The position numbers were made by a program, and so were the translations under genes. A stretch of 64,000 nt of DNA from Cardinalis cardinalis (Eukaryota > Chordata > Aves > Passeriformes > Cardinalidae): assembly GCA_014549065.1 (NCBI GenBank), contig JACDOX010000169.1, positions 1,000,414 through 1,064,413 on the forward strand, written 5' to 3'. This document shows positions 25,455 through 38,689 of the stretch, piece after piece. The notes below the pieces were generated by a model that saw nothing but the letters and a program-made list of their open reading frames with translations, made no database searches and was not told the origin of the DNA. How positions within the stretch are numbered: position 1 is the first letter of the stretch; every line of letters begins with the position of its first letter.

Positions 25455-25619
25455 AACTTTTATATACCACTGAATATGACTTGCCTCCTGTCACTAAGCA
25501 TCTGGAGGGGATGGGCACAGGTTCATTTTTTTCAGGAAATAAAAGTATTTAGTCATATTACACAGAGGCAATACCACCTATTAGTGAGAAATNAGAACTG
25601 GACAATGTCAACTTGATAA

Positions 25620-26080
25620 GAACCATAGANTGGTTTGTGTTGGAAAAGACCTCATAGATAACCTAACTCATCCCCCTTGCACCAATCAGAGACACTTCTC
25701 ACTGGACCAGGTTTCCAAAGCCTCATCCAACCTGGCCTTGAACACTTCCAGGGATGAAGCATCCACAGCCTGGTCCAGTGTTTCCCCACCATTACAGTAC
25801 AGAATTTCTTCCTCATATCTAATTTAAACCTACTGTCCTTCAGTTTAAAGCCATTCCTCATTGTCCTGTCACTACATGCCCTCGTAAAAGGTCCCTCTCC
25901 ATCTTCCTTATTGCAGGTTGCTCTGTGATATCCTGGGACCCCTCTTTTCTCCANATTCCAACATCCCAAACTCTCTCAGCTTCTCCTCGTAGGAGAGGTG
26001 CTCCCAGCCTCTGATCACCTNTGTGGNCCTTGTTCCAGNAGATCCATGTCCTTCTTATGTTATATGTGCCCTTCACGGTA
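25620..26080 (-). mobile_element. CR1 LINE, 5'-truncated 3' end
   Basis: Read on the + strand, it starts 'ACCATAGANTGGTTTGTGTT', the reverse complement of the CR1 3' terminus. It continues through the diagnostic blocks 'CATCCAACCTGGCCTTGAAC', 'CACTTCCAGGGATG', 'GAATTTCTTCCT' and 'CTCTCAGCTTCTCCTC'. It breaks off near 'TCCATGTCCTTCTTATG', so only the 3'-most ~460 bp are present. That is usual for CR1, which is commonly truncated at the 5' side. The short open frames on the minus strand are remnants and encode no intact enzyme. No clear target-site duplication is visible, which is also normal for CR1. Confidence 0.94.
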
Positions 26081-27842
26081 TGTGCCAGTTAATAATTCAA
26101 GCTAATGGAAAAGAAAGGTAGTGTTTTCTCAATTATTTGAAATCTTAAGGGCACTAGTTTTTCTGAAAATGTTCTCTTGAATGAAAGTCTGCNGCTACAT
26201 TATGCAAGAAGTCATAACCAAAGGACTGGTGATCTCTTTCTACCTTTAAAACGCATAATTTCATTTGCAATTTGCCATCTGGGCAGAAGTACCAATCCAT
26301 TGGAAACTTCTTCACAGGTGTAGGAGTACTCTAACACACATCTTTTGTTCATTTTGTTTCTCTCACAGAACTTTTCAAAGCCTTGACCAATATTTTTTAT
26401 TGAAATACTCATCTTTTGAGNCACACATAATTTCAATGTTCTCTCTAGGCTGGCAACAATTCCCCTATGGAAACTACAGAACAATAGTTACTCTTACGTA
26501 TTTCTGTATCTCTGTCTTTCTTGGCTATTACATCACTGATGAAATCTGCACNTGCTGAGAGCTTTCCCACCCAGTCACCAGTAACAGTCCCATTTTCTCT
26601 TGTAGGAATAGATATTTCACTCCTCACAGTTTATGAAGAAGAAGTCAACTGTGCTAATATGAACCTTTTCTTTGTTTTTTCCTTTTTTTTCCTTAATATG
26701 AAATAATATACCAATCTTATATGATAAAGTGTCAAAGTCATTATTCTGTGCTTTTTCATTTGTCTTATAGCTTTCCATTCCTTATCATTGATTAATGAAT
26801 CTCATAGACTTTTGAATGACTTNTTTTTTGACCATTTTTCATATTTATGAATCTATGCAGATGTGTGTGATAAAGACTTACCAATGTCAACCTTCTTCTA
26901 CATCTTCTTCTTTCAAGAAAAATCACTTTATTTGGCTGGATCTCTGCATACCCTTTTCAGAGAAAGGGTATTCAGGCCATCTCTCACTGATGACCTGCTT
27001 TATGGTGGCTGCAATTAGCATAGCCAAAGAGAAATAAAAATCAAAGATCTAATATCTGGAGTTAGGGATTTTGGAGGATTGTTTGCTTTGTTGATAGGAT
27101 ATGTCTCAATCTGAAGGTGATGTCTCATTGCAGCTGACACAGCATTAAGGCTTTGAAAATTTCAAAGGAAAAATGTTCTTAATAGCTATTTTTGTTTATT
27201 ACAGACTGCAAAAATCTTGCTGATCTACTGGTCCCTATGGGTTCCTCAGACAGTGCCAGAGAGGTTGAATGGACAACTCAATGCTCACAGCTGACTGGGA
27301 CCTGCACACCAGTNACTGGTAACTGATGGCAGCTGCTCTTCTAATTCACTTTACATGCTGCATCTTCCAACTCCACAGTTTTCTTTGCTCATTTCCCTCC
27401 TTTTCTGGATGGCAGCTAAACTTTTCTTCTTCTCAATGAGAGTCNCCTCTGTTGTGTCACTGGCCCTCTTTCATATCTTCACAGCAATAACAGCTTTTAC
27501 TATCCTGCTGTGCTGGGATTACTTGGCACTTGGCATGAAAGGCGTCACCACACGACACAAATTTTTTAGAAGAGCCAGCCATACCAGGCCACAGGCTTCC
27601 ACCTGTCAGTCCCCGCATCTGGACAGTTTGTATTGCCTGGGTTTGTTCCCCAAAACTATTAAAGAAAGGATTGAAGTGAAGGCCTTCTTACAGATTGAAA
27701 GCTGAATAAGGAGCAAGGAGCAAGAAGCAAGCACTAGTGTTTCATAGTCCCTGTTTAAGATGAGGAGAAGTGTGAACCAGTTCTGGGCTAGTTTTGTTCA
27801 ACATCTTCATCCATCACANTGAAAATTCCAGGTTTCCAAGTG
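26081..27842. other. Non-coding interval, no gene recognised
   Basis: This is AT-rich DNA with T-rich stretches (around 26680-26705 and 26820). A 116-codon + strand open frame (27355-27705) contains an ambiguous codon and no recognisable domain. A short run of GGAGCAA-type repeats lies at about 27709-27735. There is no exon or transposon signature. Confidence 0.55.
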
Positions 27843-27848
27843 GACAAG

Positions 27849-28234
27849 TGTCGCAGACATCTTTTTATGAAAAATCCTTTCTTAGGATTTTTCCTTCTGA
27901 GAGGCTGAGGCCTCAGAAACAAAATGTAAACAATGGTTATCTGCTGCTGTGGAATGCAACAGGTGGATCNGTGATTGGTNTTGTGTGGATATTTTGATTT
28001 AGCGACCAGTCACNGCAGAGCTGGCTCTCTCTCTCTGTCCGAGCCAGCTGCCTTTGTTATTCATTCNATTCTATTCTTAGCTAGCCTTCNGAGAGGAAAC
28101 CTTTCCTTCTATTCTTTTTAGTATAGTTATAATGTAATATATACATCATAAAATAATAAATCAAGCCTTCTGAAATATGGAGTCAGATCTACGTCTCTCC
28201 CCTCATCCTGAAAACCCCTGTGACCACTGTTACA
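27849..28234 (+). mobile_element. Solo LTR of a songbird ERVK-type endogenous retrovirus
   Basis: This 386-bp element begins TGTCGCAGACATC and ends ACTGTTACA, flanked by a perfect 6-bp target-site duplication GACAAG (27843-27848 and 28235-28240). Six-base duplications are characteristic of ERVK (beta-retrovirus-like) integrations. An AATAAA polyadenylation signal lies at 28155-28160. The R-like region carries a 9-bp GC-rich inverted repeat, AGCTGGCTC / GAGCCAGCT (28019-28027, 28041-28049). The sequence resembles an LTR family that I know as abundant in songbirds. No viral coding sequence adjoins it. Confidence 0.93.
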
Positions 28235-31200
28235 GACAAGAATCCAACATAATTGTTACTAAGCAACTTCTGTATCTCTCCACTGTAAATCCCCAAGCCT
28301 CAAGCTGTTGATTATAATTCATATAATGAAGAGTTAGCAATAAAAAATGAGACTGATGTTTCAGCTCCTTAGACGTTTTTTATGCACACCANTGATATGT
28401 GGTTGATTGTGTTAAAAAAGAGAAACAAAAATAGTGAAGGATTTTGTACAGTTTTATCACTTTAAAGGATAAAAAGGAACATTAAAGACTAGGAAAGTAA
28501 ATCCCAAGGTCAAAAGCACTGTTGTCATCATACAGTCAATGCTATTTTCATCCACAGTATTTCTGTTAAGAGTGTACTTCATGTGATGCTGCAGGAGTGA
28601 TGTAGATGTTCTTCATACCCTTGAAAATTCTCCTCTGCATTGCTTGGAAGAGNATCAGGTAGGTACCTTACTGGATGGATGGAATCAGGAACCACATCAG
28701 AGTCAGGATGTATTTCAGGAAGCAGACAGATTTTATCCAGCAGCAATGTGCCAAAGTCCTTCAGAGGCCAAACTGAAAGAAGGATAAAAGATTTCTTCCT
28801 CTTTTTTAATAGTCTGGGGGAAGTATTATGAGCCCAGATGTCTAAGGGAAAAAAATGAACTTCCTTAACAAAATCCATGACTTTAGTGCTCAAAAACTGG
28901 TGCCTTCAGTAAGGAAGTTCTCAATTCTGATTTAACTCTCAGATGTTCCAGATTTTCTCTTACATCTCAAAATAAACACTTAAAAACCTGCCACCAAAGA
29001 CTTATGCTATAACACGGAGTGAGAACCTGAAGGGCAGCCCAAATGTGAGATGGACATATCTGACCTGTGTCTGCCACCTCTGTGCAGGAGGAAGCAGAGC
29101 ACAACATCTAATCAGAGGCCAGGTACCTTGAATCTTGTATGCAATGTCCCAGGGATCAGCTGTGATCCTTGGAAATAACTGTTCCTCATGCCACAATAGA
29201 TAGCTGTGATATATAGCTGTCACTGTTGTTTTTCCCAAATGCCAATCAAAGAAATCATACAATTCATAGGAATCTGGGGAATAACTGTATCTGTCTGTGA
29301 GACAGACTGGACTGACTGGGACTTATTTTCTTCTCTGTATCTGTCATTGCAACTGAATATCAGCAGGGAGATCCAAAACTCAAGATTGAGCAGTGCTCTA
29401 AAAACAAACAAACAAAAAAAGCCGCACACACAAAAAATGCAAAATCATTGCCTGAGCTTCTGCATAAAGCCAGGCAGGCTGCCAGTTCCTACAGAAAAGG
29501 AGATTAAGAGATGAGAGAATTACCAAGTTCAAAGGTAGAATGCAACTGCAAAACACTGAGCCTGATTCACTGCCTGTGCGTAAGCCCTGTGTGAAAACCA
29601 GGGAGTCAACCTGCTTCTAGTAGAGACTTTAAGTATTTGACTGTATAAAACTAACAGAAGTTTCTGCCTAAATGTTTCCATGCTTGTTCCAGTGCACTGC
29701 AAGACCTGTTCTCAGGCTTAGTGGCAGTATGAAATACTCAGTGTTTCCTTCCAATGAAAAAAAATGTTCATAACAAGAGGGACACCATCACCCGATGCAA
29801 AGCATTGGAACCTCTCACTCTGCACAAAGTTGCTTCCCAGATTATTTTTTAATTAGTATTTCTAACTTTTATCTGGACCAGATAACTTTTATCTAGACCA
29901 TGACATTTCCATACTCCATGGGAAAGTTAGTGTTTTCACTCATGCCATTTCACTTATCCTTTTTTTGCCCTTCCTTTCTCCCTACAATGGTCCAAACTCA
30001 CCATTGCTGTGTTGTTTGCATTGTCCTTTCTGAGCAGTCATCTTCATCAGGTTTGGACCTTTCCTTCTTGACTCTGGGTATCTCCCTGGTGCAGTACAGA
30101 CCACCCAAACTATGTGGTGAGTCTGTTGCCCATGTGGTCACTGCCCTAAGGGCAGAGCTAGCCTGTGTGGAGGAGGTGTTCACACTCCCCATTGGGTGTG
30201 TCCCTACCTGAACTGGGGTGGAGGATCTGATTTGCTGGGATTTTGAGGAGGTGTACACATACTAGAGCAGGTCATACTTGGAAATTAAAGTTTAATGATC
30301 ACCCTCTCAACACCAGTAAGAACCCCAACAGACATTACATGAAGAGGTGCAAAGTTTAAAATGGNCCATAGGATGACCAGAGAGGAGGATGGAAATGCTG
30401 GGACTGACATGTTCTGCCCTAGACATAAGGGACTGAATTCTCCTGAGCTGAATCCCTTGGAGGAACTTTTAATAATGTTTCTTTGTTTGAAGGCACTTTG
30501 ATAGCTCAGAGGAAGAGGACAAAATAGAGAGTAATGACCAAAGTTTGTGGAAGGAGAGGACACTCAAGAGTATAAAGAGAAAAGCCCCCAGAAGCCATGA
30601 GCAGATATTCTCAGTAGCAGATTACTACCACAGTCCANACATTAACTTTTTTCTGTGATCTGCCACATCTTACACACTTTGTCAACAGTGTGGGTTATTG
30701 CTGCAGGCTGTACTTGCTGCAGGGCCTGTCTGTCCAGGACTCACAGAGTGGCAAATTCAGAAATCAAAGGCAGGCATAAATGCAGATTCAGTTTTCTTTT
30801 TCTTCTAAAGCGTATTTTGTACAATAAGATGAAGCACTTCAGGGCCAACCCCTCAGCCTCAGATGTCCATGTGTTGTGAAGNAGCTGATCTCCACTGGCA
30901 CAGCCTCAGAGACAGCACATCTCCAGGGTCAGCACATCCAGCAGAGCTTTCTATTGCACAAGACACACAGGACTTGGAGGCAAGGGGTTTCTTCTGGCCT
31001 GGCATGACATGAACCACTGNCACATGCTCCACTGTGGTAGATATGAAGGAGCTGGGAGCACATCAGAAAAAAAGAGCATTGTGAGTACACTGGCCTGGGG
31101 AATGGGAAATTCCACGTGAGAAGGGGGCAGGCAGGTGCCAGTCATCAGTTCTGTGAATATATAATGGCTGGCTGCAACCCAGTACACTTGTACAATTTAA

Positions 31201-31420
31201 AAAACCCAAAGCATTAATCTGAAAAAAGCCAATAGATTGACTCAAAATGGTGGGGGTTTATTTATGTCTTCACTTTTGCATTAGTATCAGAACAAGATCA
31301 TTCATTTACACAATTATCATTTTAATATCTGATCTTTAAACGTGACAATAGAAATTATCCATCTCTGCAGTTCTCTTAATATCAGTGAACCATCTTATCA
31401 TCATACTTCATTTGTCTGTG

Positions 31421-31439
31421 TCTGGTCTGGTCTGGTCTG
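31421..31439. repeat. (TCTGG)n short tandem repeat
   Basis: Nearly four perfect copies of the pentamer TCTGG occur in a row. Confidence 0.9.
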
Positions 31440-32190
31440 TTCTTTCCATCCCTTTCCTTCAAATGAGAAAATGACAGTATTTTCCTTCCTTGTTCTTTCA
31501 ATAGAGAATGATAGAAACTACCAAAATGTTAGTACATATTTCCATGCCTATATATGTGGCCAAAATATTTTCTTGCTGATTTCAAAATCCTCAGCAAAAG
31601 TCACTACATTCAGCAAAACGGCATACACAGGGCCTAACTAAAATGGTTTGAAAGGGAATGCTTGTACTATATTCATATTTCAAAATGATGCAGTCATTTC
31701 ACTGTATCACTGACAGCATTAGACTTTTCTTTGTGTTTCCTAATGACACACTGTGACATGGAGCAAAAATATTTGTTTAATTGCTTGAAAAAATGTTTTG
31801 AAGAAATTTTCAAATGAAACATGCAGTGCAGGGTTCATAAAACCAAGCTTCCTTTTATGATCAATGCATTAGTGATATTGATTTCTGCAGAAATTTTTTC
31901 TAGTAGAAATTTTAAACTCATCTTTCTTGTTCTACTAATTAATTCAATAGCCAGCTGGTATCAAATTGGTTCTCTAGTGATTATTTCCTTCTGTCTAGGG
32001 TTTATGAGATGAGCTTGATGATTTGATATTTCATAGTCACATTAGGCTGACTATGAAATGAAGGAGTATTGCTGAATGAGCCAGCCAAGTTTTAAACAAT
32101 TCTTAAGTCTCATTAACATTTGAATTGACTGTGCATTGATGAGCATAGATAAGACATAGTGCATCAGGATGCTTAGGAAAATGGTATGGA

Positions 32191-32290
32191 ATACATACAT
32201 TTTATATATATACATATATATATAATTTTTTTCAATAACTATAATTTATTTATATAGATATATATCTATTTGCATACATAATATAAAAAT
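32191..32290. repeat. AT-rich (TA)n-like tract
   Basis: ATACATACAT is followed by TATATATATACATATATATATA and further interrupted TATA runs. This is low-complexity sequence and may be unstable in length. Confidence 0.85.
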
Positions 32291-33960
32291 ATAGTTTTAG
32301 GAGAGTTGGGATAAATCATTACTTGAAGACTTGCATTTCATCTTTGGAGATTTTCTCCAAAGATGGGAAGAAAAGATGAGTTCAGCAATTGTATTCCTTT
32401 GTTGAGGGGTTTTGTGGATCTTATCCTGCGACTAAAAGTCAGAGAGAAAATATCCAAAGATGTACCTCAAAGGCCATTTCTTCTGAACCCAGTAGTAGCG
32501 TGGGATAAATGACAGCCTGTATGAAAGTCACAAGACATCCCAGACAATTTCTTCCTTCTCCCATGGAACAAGAGGTGGCCCTAGAAGAGACCCCTCTCCA
32601 AATGCTACAGGTCTCCACTTAACGGTGCTTCCTGGAATTATCTCTGCCCTGTCCAGCCTGCTTTCCTGCAGCAGCTTTTAAGGAGCAGTGCACAAGTCTG
32701 GGCTGTGTTAATCACCTTTGGCTGGCCCAGAAACTGCAGACCTCACAGCATTCATCCATGACTGTCTCTGCCAGGTTTGTCTACTGTAGTGCAACTGTTG
32801 TAGGTCATTCACTGAGCAAGGCTGCTGATGGAGGGAACATCAAAAGCCTTCTTGCACCATTACCTCAAATAGGTATGTGGTGTTTCTGTGATCTCTCTCG
32901 TGTATGTTTATACTGCTAAGAACAATTAAGTTCCTTTCTATATAGAAAAGTGTTATAGTGACTCCTGGTATTGCATGATTTCTGTGGTGCCTCTGGCTTT
33001 CAGNGCTAATCAACTGTCTTGAATAACAAACAAGTGCCTATGTAGATGAGCAGGGGTTTGCACACATTGCATCAAATTATAGTCAAAAAAGCTTATGACT
33101 AGCTAAATATGCTTTATGGTGAATATGTTTGCTGATGCCAGTGCGTGGGAAAGTAAATTCAGTGTGCTTAGAGGCTTAGAAGTGGGTCACTTCATTTATT
33201 AGCAGAAATAAGCACCCAGAAACTGTCTGACTACTAAGCTGCTCTGATTTTCTTTTACTTGCAAATATTCTTCNAGGCAGGCCTAAAAAACTTTTGACGA
33301 TGTGTAAGTGAGGAGTACAAAAAAAGAGAGGCATAAACAAAGTGTAGCACAGTTCTTCCTGGATCTTTCCACATACCTATGTCTGCAAAATTTGGCTGCT
33401 TTTCAGAGTTCTTTCCAGCAGAGCCTGATCCCCTCAAATCTTTGAAAGTGGCAGAGTTCCTGAGGTCACAAGCTGACCCAAAATTGGCAGAAATGGGTCC
33501 ATTTNCTCACATTCCATGCTCCCAGCTCCTACCTCTCACTCACTCACAGGCTGAGTGGCAGGGGTCATGGGAGGCACAAGCAGCTGGGTAGCTGTGACTC
33601 TATTATTTTTCAGCCTTTCATTTTTGCAGTGAAATTGAACCCCAGCAGCANCACTGATTCCTATTTACTGGGATTGCCCTCTGCTGGGCCAGGACAAGCT
33701 GGTCTCCCAGCACAGTCCTGCAGGCACCAAGGAGCCAGAAACATCATTGCTCCCCACTCACCACTGGCCATCAGCTCCCTTGCCATCTTGATGGTCCTCG
33801 TCTGAAAAATGATTCCTAATGGCACNAGGGATTTCTAAAGCAGAGCTGCCTTTCATTGTAGAAAAAGCTCTTTAGGTGCTGACTTTCTTCCACTCAATGA
33901 GCAGAGCAGAGATGGTTTGATAGGGAAAGCCCAGGCACTTCATAGCCTGCCATGCCCCCT

Positions 33961-34560
33961 GAGAATCATAAAATCATTAAGGTTGGGAAAGATCTCCAGG
34001 ATCATNAAGTCCAACCTTTGACCAAACTGCACCACGTCAACTAAACCAAAGCACTGAGAGCCACATCCAGTTGTTTCTTGAACACTTCCAGGGATGGTGA
34101 TTCCCTCACCTCCCTGAAGATCCCATTCCAATGCTTAACCTCCCTTTCAGTGAAAAAATTCTTTCTCATGTCCAGCATGAACCTCCCCTGGCACAGCTTG
34201 AGGCACAGCTTGTCCTCTCACTGGCTGCCAGGGAGATGAGACTGACCCCATGTTTCAGGCAGTTGTAGAGAGCAATAATGTTCCTTGAGTCTCCCTTTCA
34301 CCAGGCTAAACACCCCCAGCTCCCTCAGGTTCTCTTCATATAACTCACCCTCTAGACCCTCTACCAGCTTCACTGCCCATCTCTGGACATGCTCCAGCAT
34401 CTCAATGTATTTTTTGTGATGAAGAGCCCAGAACTAGACCCATGACTTGAGCAGCAGTGCTGAGTGCAGAAGGAAAAACATTTCCTTGGTCCTGCTGGCC
34501 ACANTATTTTTTATACAATCTGGGACNCCACTGGCCTTCTTGGCCCCTCGGGCAGACCTC
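33961..34560 (-). mobile_element. CR1 LINE, 5'-truncated copy
   Basis: The + strand text starts 'GAATCATAAAATCATTAAGG', the reverse complement of a CR1 3' end. It then passes 'GATCTCCAGGATCAT', 'CTTGAACACTTCCAGGG', 'CTGGACATGCTCCAGCATCT' and 'CCTTGGTCCTGCTGGCCACA', and ends near 'GGCCTTCTTGGCCCCTCGGG'. The minus-strand open frame at 34218-34400 (60 codons) reads like the degraded C-terminal tail of the CR1 polyprotein (EHVQRWAVKLVEGLEG and LRELGVFSLVKGRL). It reaches further 5' than the copy at 25.6 kb and is older, judged by its divergence. It is not functional. Confidence 0.93.
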
Positions 34561-36526
34561 TGTCTGAACATGAGAAGAAGTTTTGTTTGTTCATTTCAGA
34601 GGCTGCAGGGTCTGGAAATTCTACTGATGCAGTAGGTAATGCCTCCTGGTAGCCAGCTGTCACCGCAGCCCTTTCAGCGCACTTCCCACTGGCCAGGGCA
34701 GGCTCCATCTAGGAAATATGGCTTAAATGGGTGAATGGGCGGCACAGCTGTTTAAAATGCTTTCTTGCACATTGTGTGTTAACATGTTTCTGTGAAAAGG
34801 CCTGAGAGAAAGGGCAGCAGGGTGGAAGGCTGCTCTCCATCCTGACGGCTCCCCTCCTGGTCTGAGGAGACCTGTAGAGGGAGAGGAGACTGTGCCATCC
34901 CTCGGGGCCGCACAGCCAGCTAGGGGATGGAGGTGTTTCCCAAACACCAACAGGCCAGGCATGCGGGCATAAAGGCTGAGGAGAATGCAAAAGTCCTGCA
35001 AGGAAGAAAAATATCGAGAAAAATAGGATTCTGCACCACAAGAAACCACTGAAAAGTTGTTAGATGGAGAGTGAGATGCTGTCAGACCCAGGTTCTGTTG
35101 CCTACATCTTTGAGGTTAAGAGTATTTCCTCCAGAGGGGAGAACTAAGTCAAATGCTGTCTGTCACTTTTAGTTTGGGCAGTCAAATGCTCAGGCTGATA
35201 ACTCCTGTTCTGGATGCATAAAGGTCTTCCTTCTTTTCACTGTGGGTGAACATAAAGGGATACAACTTGCAGGAAACAAGAAGTGAAAACTGACCTGAGA
35301 CCAGTGTGTAAAAAATGAGCTTGAAATTATAGAAATGATCAATAAGTACCTCACAGTTCTGGAGAATAATACAGCTACAAAAGGAAACAGGAAATAGACA
35401 AATAAAATCATATGTCCGTGGTGATGACAAAACCTGTGTAGGCCCTAAATGGTCATAGCCACTTTTTAGCTTCAGNCTTTATATAATAATAGTTTTATAT
35501 TTATTATCTGTGGCATTATCTCTAGCTGCCTGGGCTGGTTCTCCAGACTTGCCTGCATAGGTTGTGACTGTATCAGTTCTAATATAAATATGGCCAGCCT
35601 GGGTCAGTGACTGAGTGAAGGAGGCCTGGATCCTTCAAAAAAGCAGCACATAGCATTNTTCATTCTCTGTCAATCTGATGTGGCACCTTAGAATAACTTA
35701 GGAACATCATGTTACTGTCCCTTTAGTTTTAAAAACAAAGGAGAGNTAGTTCAGGCACTGTAGAAACTTGGGATTGTCTGTCTGTGATTTCTTACCATAT
35801 ATACCTTTGGCATATGAAAGGATCATTCGGCTCAACTTCCCATTTTGTCTTTACATGATTGTGNCCTGTTGTAGTAAAATGCCCCCTGCAATTTCACCTG
35901 GTCATGGTAATCTGCTGCNTGTCTGAGTATGAACTGTAATCAGCCTCCAGGAGTCACACTAGCAAACTCTATTTCAGATGTGGCTAAAGTGATTTTTCTT
36001 ACACATACATACATTGCAACTTGCCTTTAGCCTTGCCTCATCTGGAACAGTAAGGCTGTTAAAACATTTCGCCTATTGAGACCTATTGAGCTATGGGCTC
36101 ATTTAGTACTTCACTTAAAACAATCTTGTGGGTGGACAGAAGTAATTTCTTGAAATACAAGACACATGCTACTGTATGATCATTACAATTTCTGGCCTGT
36201 NTCACACCATTTGCCAGGTGTTAGCTGTAACCTGCCCCTAATGCAGTGCATTTTACTGGAGCAGTTTACTGCACAGAGCAACAAAATTAAGTCCCTTATG
36301 ATACTCTTTGCAAATATTGGTGCTGATAGAGCTGATTAGAGCATTTGCAGTTCTGCTTTACTGTATTATTGATTGAAATTTCAAGGTGAACCTTAATAGG
36401 GGAAAATAAATCACACACTGAACAAGTGTGTACTCTGTCCCAGGCATGAACCACAAGACTCAAAGCAGTCAAGCAANGTCCCAACCAACCCAATGACTGT
36501 TCTGAAGGACAGCCTGCCTGTACATC
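34561..36526. other. Non-coding interval, no gene recognised
   Basis: Overlapping minus-strand open frames of about 110 codons at 34709-35049 come from a GC-richer patch and show no known domain. The remainder is AT-leaning with nothing recognisable. No splice-flanked exon was found. Confidence 0.55.
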
Positions 36527-37539
36527 TGTGGTGCTTTGACCCTGACTGGAGGCCAGAGCCTCACCAAAGCCACTCTATCACTCCCCTNCACAACTGAANA
36601 GGGGAGAGAAAATATGACAAAAGGCTCATAAGTTGAGATAAGAACAGGAAAAGATCACCCACCAGTGGCCATCATGAGCAAAACAGACTTGACTTGGGAA
36701 AGTTAGTTGAATTCATTGCTAATCAAAATCAGAGTAGGATAATGAAAATAAAACAGATCCTTCTCCCCCCTCCTCTNTCCTTCCTGGGCTTAACTTTTAT
36801 TCCTGATTCTTGGAATGGGGTTTACAGTCAGTTCATCACATTGGTTTTGTCTCTGCTTTCTCTGCTGGGAGAGCAGTTCTTCCCCTCCTCCTGTTTGGGG
36901 AAGGAGGTGCTTACCACAGGACAGTCCTCCATGAAATTCTCTAACATGAGTCCTTCCCACATGCACCAGTTCTTATTCACCTGCTCCAATGTGGGTCCAT
37001 TCCACGGGCTGCAGTCCTTCAGGAACAGGCTGCTCCAGTGTGGGCCCCCTATGGGCTGCCAGCAAACCTGCTCCCCATGGGCTTCCCACAGGGTCACAGC
37101 CCACTGAGCATCCACCTGCTCCAGCGTGGGGCTCCTCCATGGGCTGCAGGGGCACAGGTGCCTCACCATGTCCTTCACCACATGTCATAGTGGAAGCTCA
37201 GCTCTGGTGCCTGAAGCACTTCCCCTTCCTCTCCTTCTCCACTGACCTTGGTGTCTTGCAGAATCATTTGTGTCCCAAATTCTCACTCCCCTCTTCTCTG
37301 GCTACAATTTCTTCTGTGCAAAACCTTTTTTTCTCTTCTTAAACACGTTATCCAGGAGGTGCTGCCACCATGGCTGATGGGCTCAGGTTGGCCAGCTCTA
37401 GGTCTGTCCTGNAGCCAGCTGGAATTGCCTGTGTCAGACATGGAGGAAGCTTTNAACAGATTCTCAAAGAAGACACCTNTGCAGTCTGTCACCCTCTGCC
37501 CCCACTGCTACCAAAATCCAGCCACACAAATCCGATACA
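36527..37539 (-). mobile_element. Long solo LTR of an avian endogenous retrovirus with internal repeats
   Basis: On the + strand it opens TGTGGTGCTTTGACCCTGAC and closes CACAAATCCGATACA. Read on the minus strand this is a TG...CA element of about 1.0 kb. I recognise the overall sequence as a bird LTR family, probably ERVL-class. The minus strand has a TTTAAGAAGAG-type core promoter (opposite 37334-37354). It also has imperfect repeats around CTCCAGCGTGGG and GGGCTGCAG motifs (seen at about 36981, 37031 and 37119 on +). The flanks ACATC and GTATC are at best a decayed 5-bp duplication (3 of 5). No viral gene is attached. The exact right boundary could be a few bases further out. Confidence 0.8.
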
Positions 37540-38689
37540 GTATCAGAAAACATCGAGATATACATATGCAGATATAATTTGGAAAACTAAATCTCTTGCA
37601 TATAGGAAAATTAGTATTTTCTTTACAAGCAGTAGTTAAAGTTTTGATGACCTTACAAAGTTGCTTAAAGTCATAGAGTTTTGATTCCAGAAAGGGGTTG
37701 GAGCAGACTGAAGAAAAGTTTAGCTAAGCACTTAGAGAAAAGGCAGAGCTAACAGNCCACCTGGACTTCTTCATATCCTAACACTTCAGCAAGCAATTAC
37801 AAGCCAAGTATGAGAGGAATCAAGAGACATGTTGCTCCTCTGTACGTGATCTTTCATTCTTATACAAAATTTTATCTTTTCACATAGCCTCTCTTCATTA
37901 ATTACCTTCTGTAAGACTTGCAGGACAAGGTCCATTGGAATTTAATCCCAGAGTGGAGGAATTATGATTCAGTGACAGAGGTGCTGTGTGNGCTGAATGT
38001 AGACTTCTTACTTATGTACTTAGCTTGATTTTTCAAGCCCGAAAACCTGAATAAGTGCTTGAAGAATGTCTTAACAACTCTCATTTATCTTGGTTCATAA
38101 AAATGCAGCCAGATCTAATACAGAAAACCCTTTCTTTTGAGAAAGAGAGACATTTACAGAAGGTTTAGATTAGTTCAGTAGATATTTAATGTAGGCAGAA
38201 AAGATGAGTCAGTGTTCATGGAGTGAGATAAAAGGTGCTGAGGTTTNTCTTCCATGCAAAGACATGTTAGCAGTGGTCAGACCTTTGACACCATATTCAT
38301 CGATGAAAAGCTGTTGCTTGGCTTTTCTGTCCTTCGGTGTTCCAGAGAGACTTTCTCAAAGCACTCTGTGGTACTCTATTGCTTTTGNATATTTCTTCCT
38401 ACAGTTCATTATGTATGATTTCTCCTGGGCAGAAGGTACTGCTTTGGTTAATGCCATCCTGAGTTACAAACCTCCACGTATCCACCTGCAGTATATGTAC
38501 ACATCTGTACATTTAAATACAAGGTTGGGTTTCAAAACCCTCTTTTGTTATGCTTGGGATGTTGAATTAAANAATACTTGACTCCTTCCTGCAGAGACAG
38601 CACAATGTACACACTAGTGCTGATAAACCCCTTAGTTTTGTTTGNCAGCTGGTTAACTGTGGGGATGTGAGAATAGGTAGGATAAAANA

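Larger units (their letters stand above)
16794..25619. other. Non-coding interval, no gene recognised
   Basis: This holds several small local duplications: 21-bp copies at 16920-16940 and 16955-16975, 25-bp copies at 19580-19629, and three copies of TTAAGAAATGTT at 25412-25454. A poly-A run lies near 20427, and an AT-rich TAATATAAT tract at 24859-24905 follows a purine-rich patch around 24650-24760. A 184-codon minus-strand open frame (22529-23083) contains ambiguous codons and matches nothing I know. AT-rich blocks at 20310-20420 and 23800-24030 look like possible conserved non-coding elements. Confidence 0.5.
28241..33960. other. Non-coding interval, no gene recognised
   Basis: Visible items are a 20-bp near-perfect duplication (TAACTTTTATCTGGACCA type) at 29863-29900, (TCTGG)n at 31421-31439, and a long TATA-rich tract at about 32191-32290. 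None of the open frames, all about 100 codons or fewer, has a recognisable motif. No transposon was recognised, although parts of 32460-32800 and 33600-33800 are moderately GC-rich. Confidence 0.55.
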
